A DNA stretch of 5,368 bases from DASXBJ01 sp036491755 (lineage in GTDB: Bacteria; Chloroflexota; Dormibacteria; Dormibacterales; Dormibacteraceae): NCBI GenBank assembly GCA_036491755.1, contig DASXBJ010000017.1, positions 1-5,368 of the forward strand, given 5' to 3'. The translations under genes and the position numbers were made by a program. Shown here one piece after another: positions 4,709 to 5,368 of the stretch. Within the stretch, counting starts at the first letter, position 1. Each line of letters starts with the position of its first letter. The notes below the pieces were generated by a model. The model saw only the letters and a program-made list of their open reading frames with translations, had not been told where the DNA came from and searched no databases.

Positions 4709-5368
4709 CGCTCCACCTCGACCCAGCGCTGCTCGCGCGCGCTGCGGGCAACCGCGTCGCAGACCAGCATCGACTCATGCCCGTCGGCGAAGGTGGGATA
4801 GCCCTCGCCCGGCGCACCGGCGGCGACCGCGCGGTACACCGCCGCGTACAGCGCTTTGAACGTGTCCCCGTAGCCCTCGGCGTGCCCGCCGGGCAGGCCA
4901 GTCGCTCGCCGACCCTCCTCGTTGAGGATGGCGGGGTCGCGGAGCAGGATCTCATTGGGACGGCCCCGGTGGCCGATCCAAAGCTCGTCGGGCCGTTCCG
5001 AGTTCCAGGCCGCGGCGGAGCTCGCTCCGTCAATCTCGAACACGAGCGAATTCTTTCGCCCGGCGCTGATCTGCGAAACGGTCAGGGCACCTCGCGCGCC
5101 GTCGGCGTAGCGCAGCAGGATCGTCGCGCAATCCTCGGTGCTGATCTGTCGCGCCACCGTGGCGGCGCCGGAGGGCGAGGCGAACGCCTCAATTGGTCGG
5201 GACGGCTGGCGCCGCGTCTTGATAAACGTGGTGAGGTCGGCCATCACCGATGTGATCCGCCTGCCCGTCAGGAAGCTCGTGAGATCCATCCAGTGCGAGC
5301 CGATGTCGGCCACGGCCCTCAGCTCGCCGCCGAGCTCGGGCTCGAGGCGCCAGTTCCAGTCGGTATCC
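4705..5368 (-). CDS. Gfo/Idh/MocA-family oxidoreductase, C-terminal part (5' end outside the window)
   Basis: 220 codons are present, open to the window edge, beginning D-T-D-W-N-W-R-L. An internal GTG (5313) is not the start, because the family pattern continues upstream of it. This is the substrate-binding alpha/beta domain of an NAD(P)-dependent sugar or polyol dehydrogenase; the N-terminal Rossmann fold, roughly 150-170 residues, lies beyond the edge. DIGSHWMDL (21-29 of the visible part) is the family motif whose His is normally the catalytic residue, followed by an Asp. Later landmarks are LPGGHAEGYGDTFKALY and YPTFADGHESM near the C-terminus, both typical of the roughly 380-residue members found with TIM-barrel isomerases. 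The stop TGA overlaps the isomerase start. Oxidation of a sugar, cyclitol or glycoside with NAD(P) is expected; the exact substrate is unknown. Confidence 0.9.
   Translation of the reverse strand, partial: DTDWNWRLEPELGGELRAVADIGSHWMDLTSFLTGRRITSVMADLTTFIKTRRQPSRPIEAFASPSGAATVARQISTEDCATILLRYADGARGALTVSQISAGRKNSLVFEIDGASSAAAWNSERPDELWIGHRGRPNEILLRDPAILNEEGRRATGLPGGHAEGYGDTFKALYAAVYRAVAAGAPGEGYPTFADGHESMLVCDAVARSAREQRWVEVER

Noticed and set aside
5311..5313. GTG as the start of the oxidoreductase
   Set aside because: The frame stays open to the window edge and the upstream residues (DTDWNWRL and on) belong to the family pattern, so this is an internal Val codon.
1..5368. CRISPR array, tRNA, rRNA or transposase gene
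   Set aside because: No regularly spaced repeats, no tRNA-like cloverleaf or rRNA stretch, and no transposase or integrase motifs were found in any frame.

Overview
The window is GC-rich bacterial DNA. Its dense coding, frequent GTG starts, long antisense open frames and TANNNT-type -10 boxes suggest a soil-type actinobacterium, or a high-GC Chloroflexota/Dormibacterota-like organism. No taxonomic marker is present, so this is inference. By eye, the middle block (about 565-2512) is less GC-rich than the genes on either side.

Left end (1-564). A divergent regulatory region separates the first codons of a minus-strand gene, cut by the window edge, from a complete plus-strand VOC/glyoxalase-like gene. 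The minus promoter has a 19-bp spacer filled by a palindrome and would give a nearly leaderless transcript. This is the architecture of a self-regulated MerR-family regulator. Its -35 region is repeated, inverted, in front of the VOC gene, so one regulator probably controls both. Behind the VOC gene lies a 55-nt nested inverted-repeat element (598-652).

Middle (789-2512). A minus-strand pair encodes a single-pass membrane protein with two tryptophan-rich N-terminal repeats and a four-cysteine outer domain, followed 10 nt later by a 77-residue two-helix membrane protein. Divergent from them is a small lipoprotein gene with two further cysteines. All three products are predicted to be at the cell envelope, and none has a function I can name. 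This is the least understood part of the window.

Right (2524-5368). A minus-strand operon reads from the right edge leftward: the C-terminal part of a Gfo/Idh/MocA oxidoreductase, a xylose-isomerase-like TIM-barrel sugar isomerase/epimerase coupled to it by a GTGA overlap, and, 31 nt later, an MFS transporter of the drug/siderophore-exporter type. The first two form a typical sugar or polyol catabolic pair. The link of the transporter to that pathway rests only on gene order. The MFS and lipoprotein genes converge with 11 nt between their stops, inside a short hairpin.
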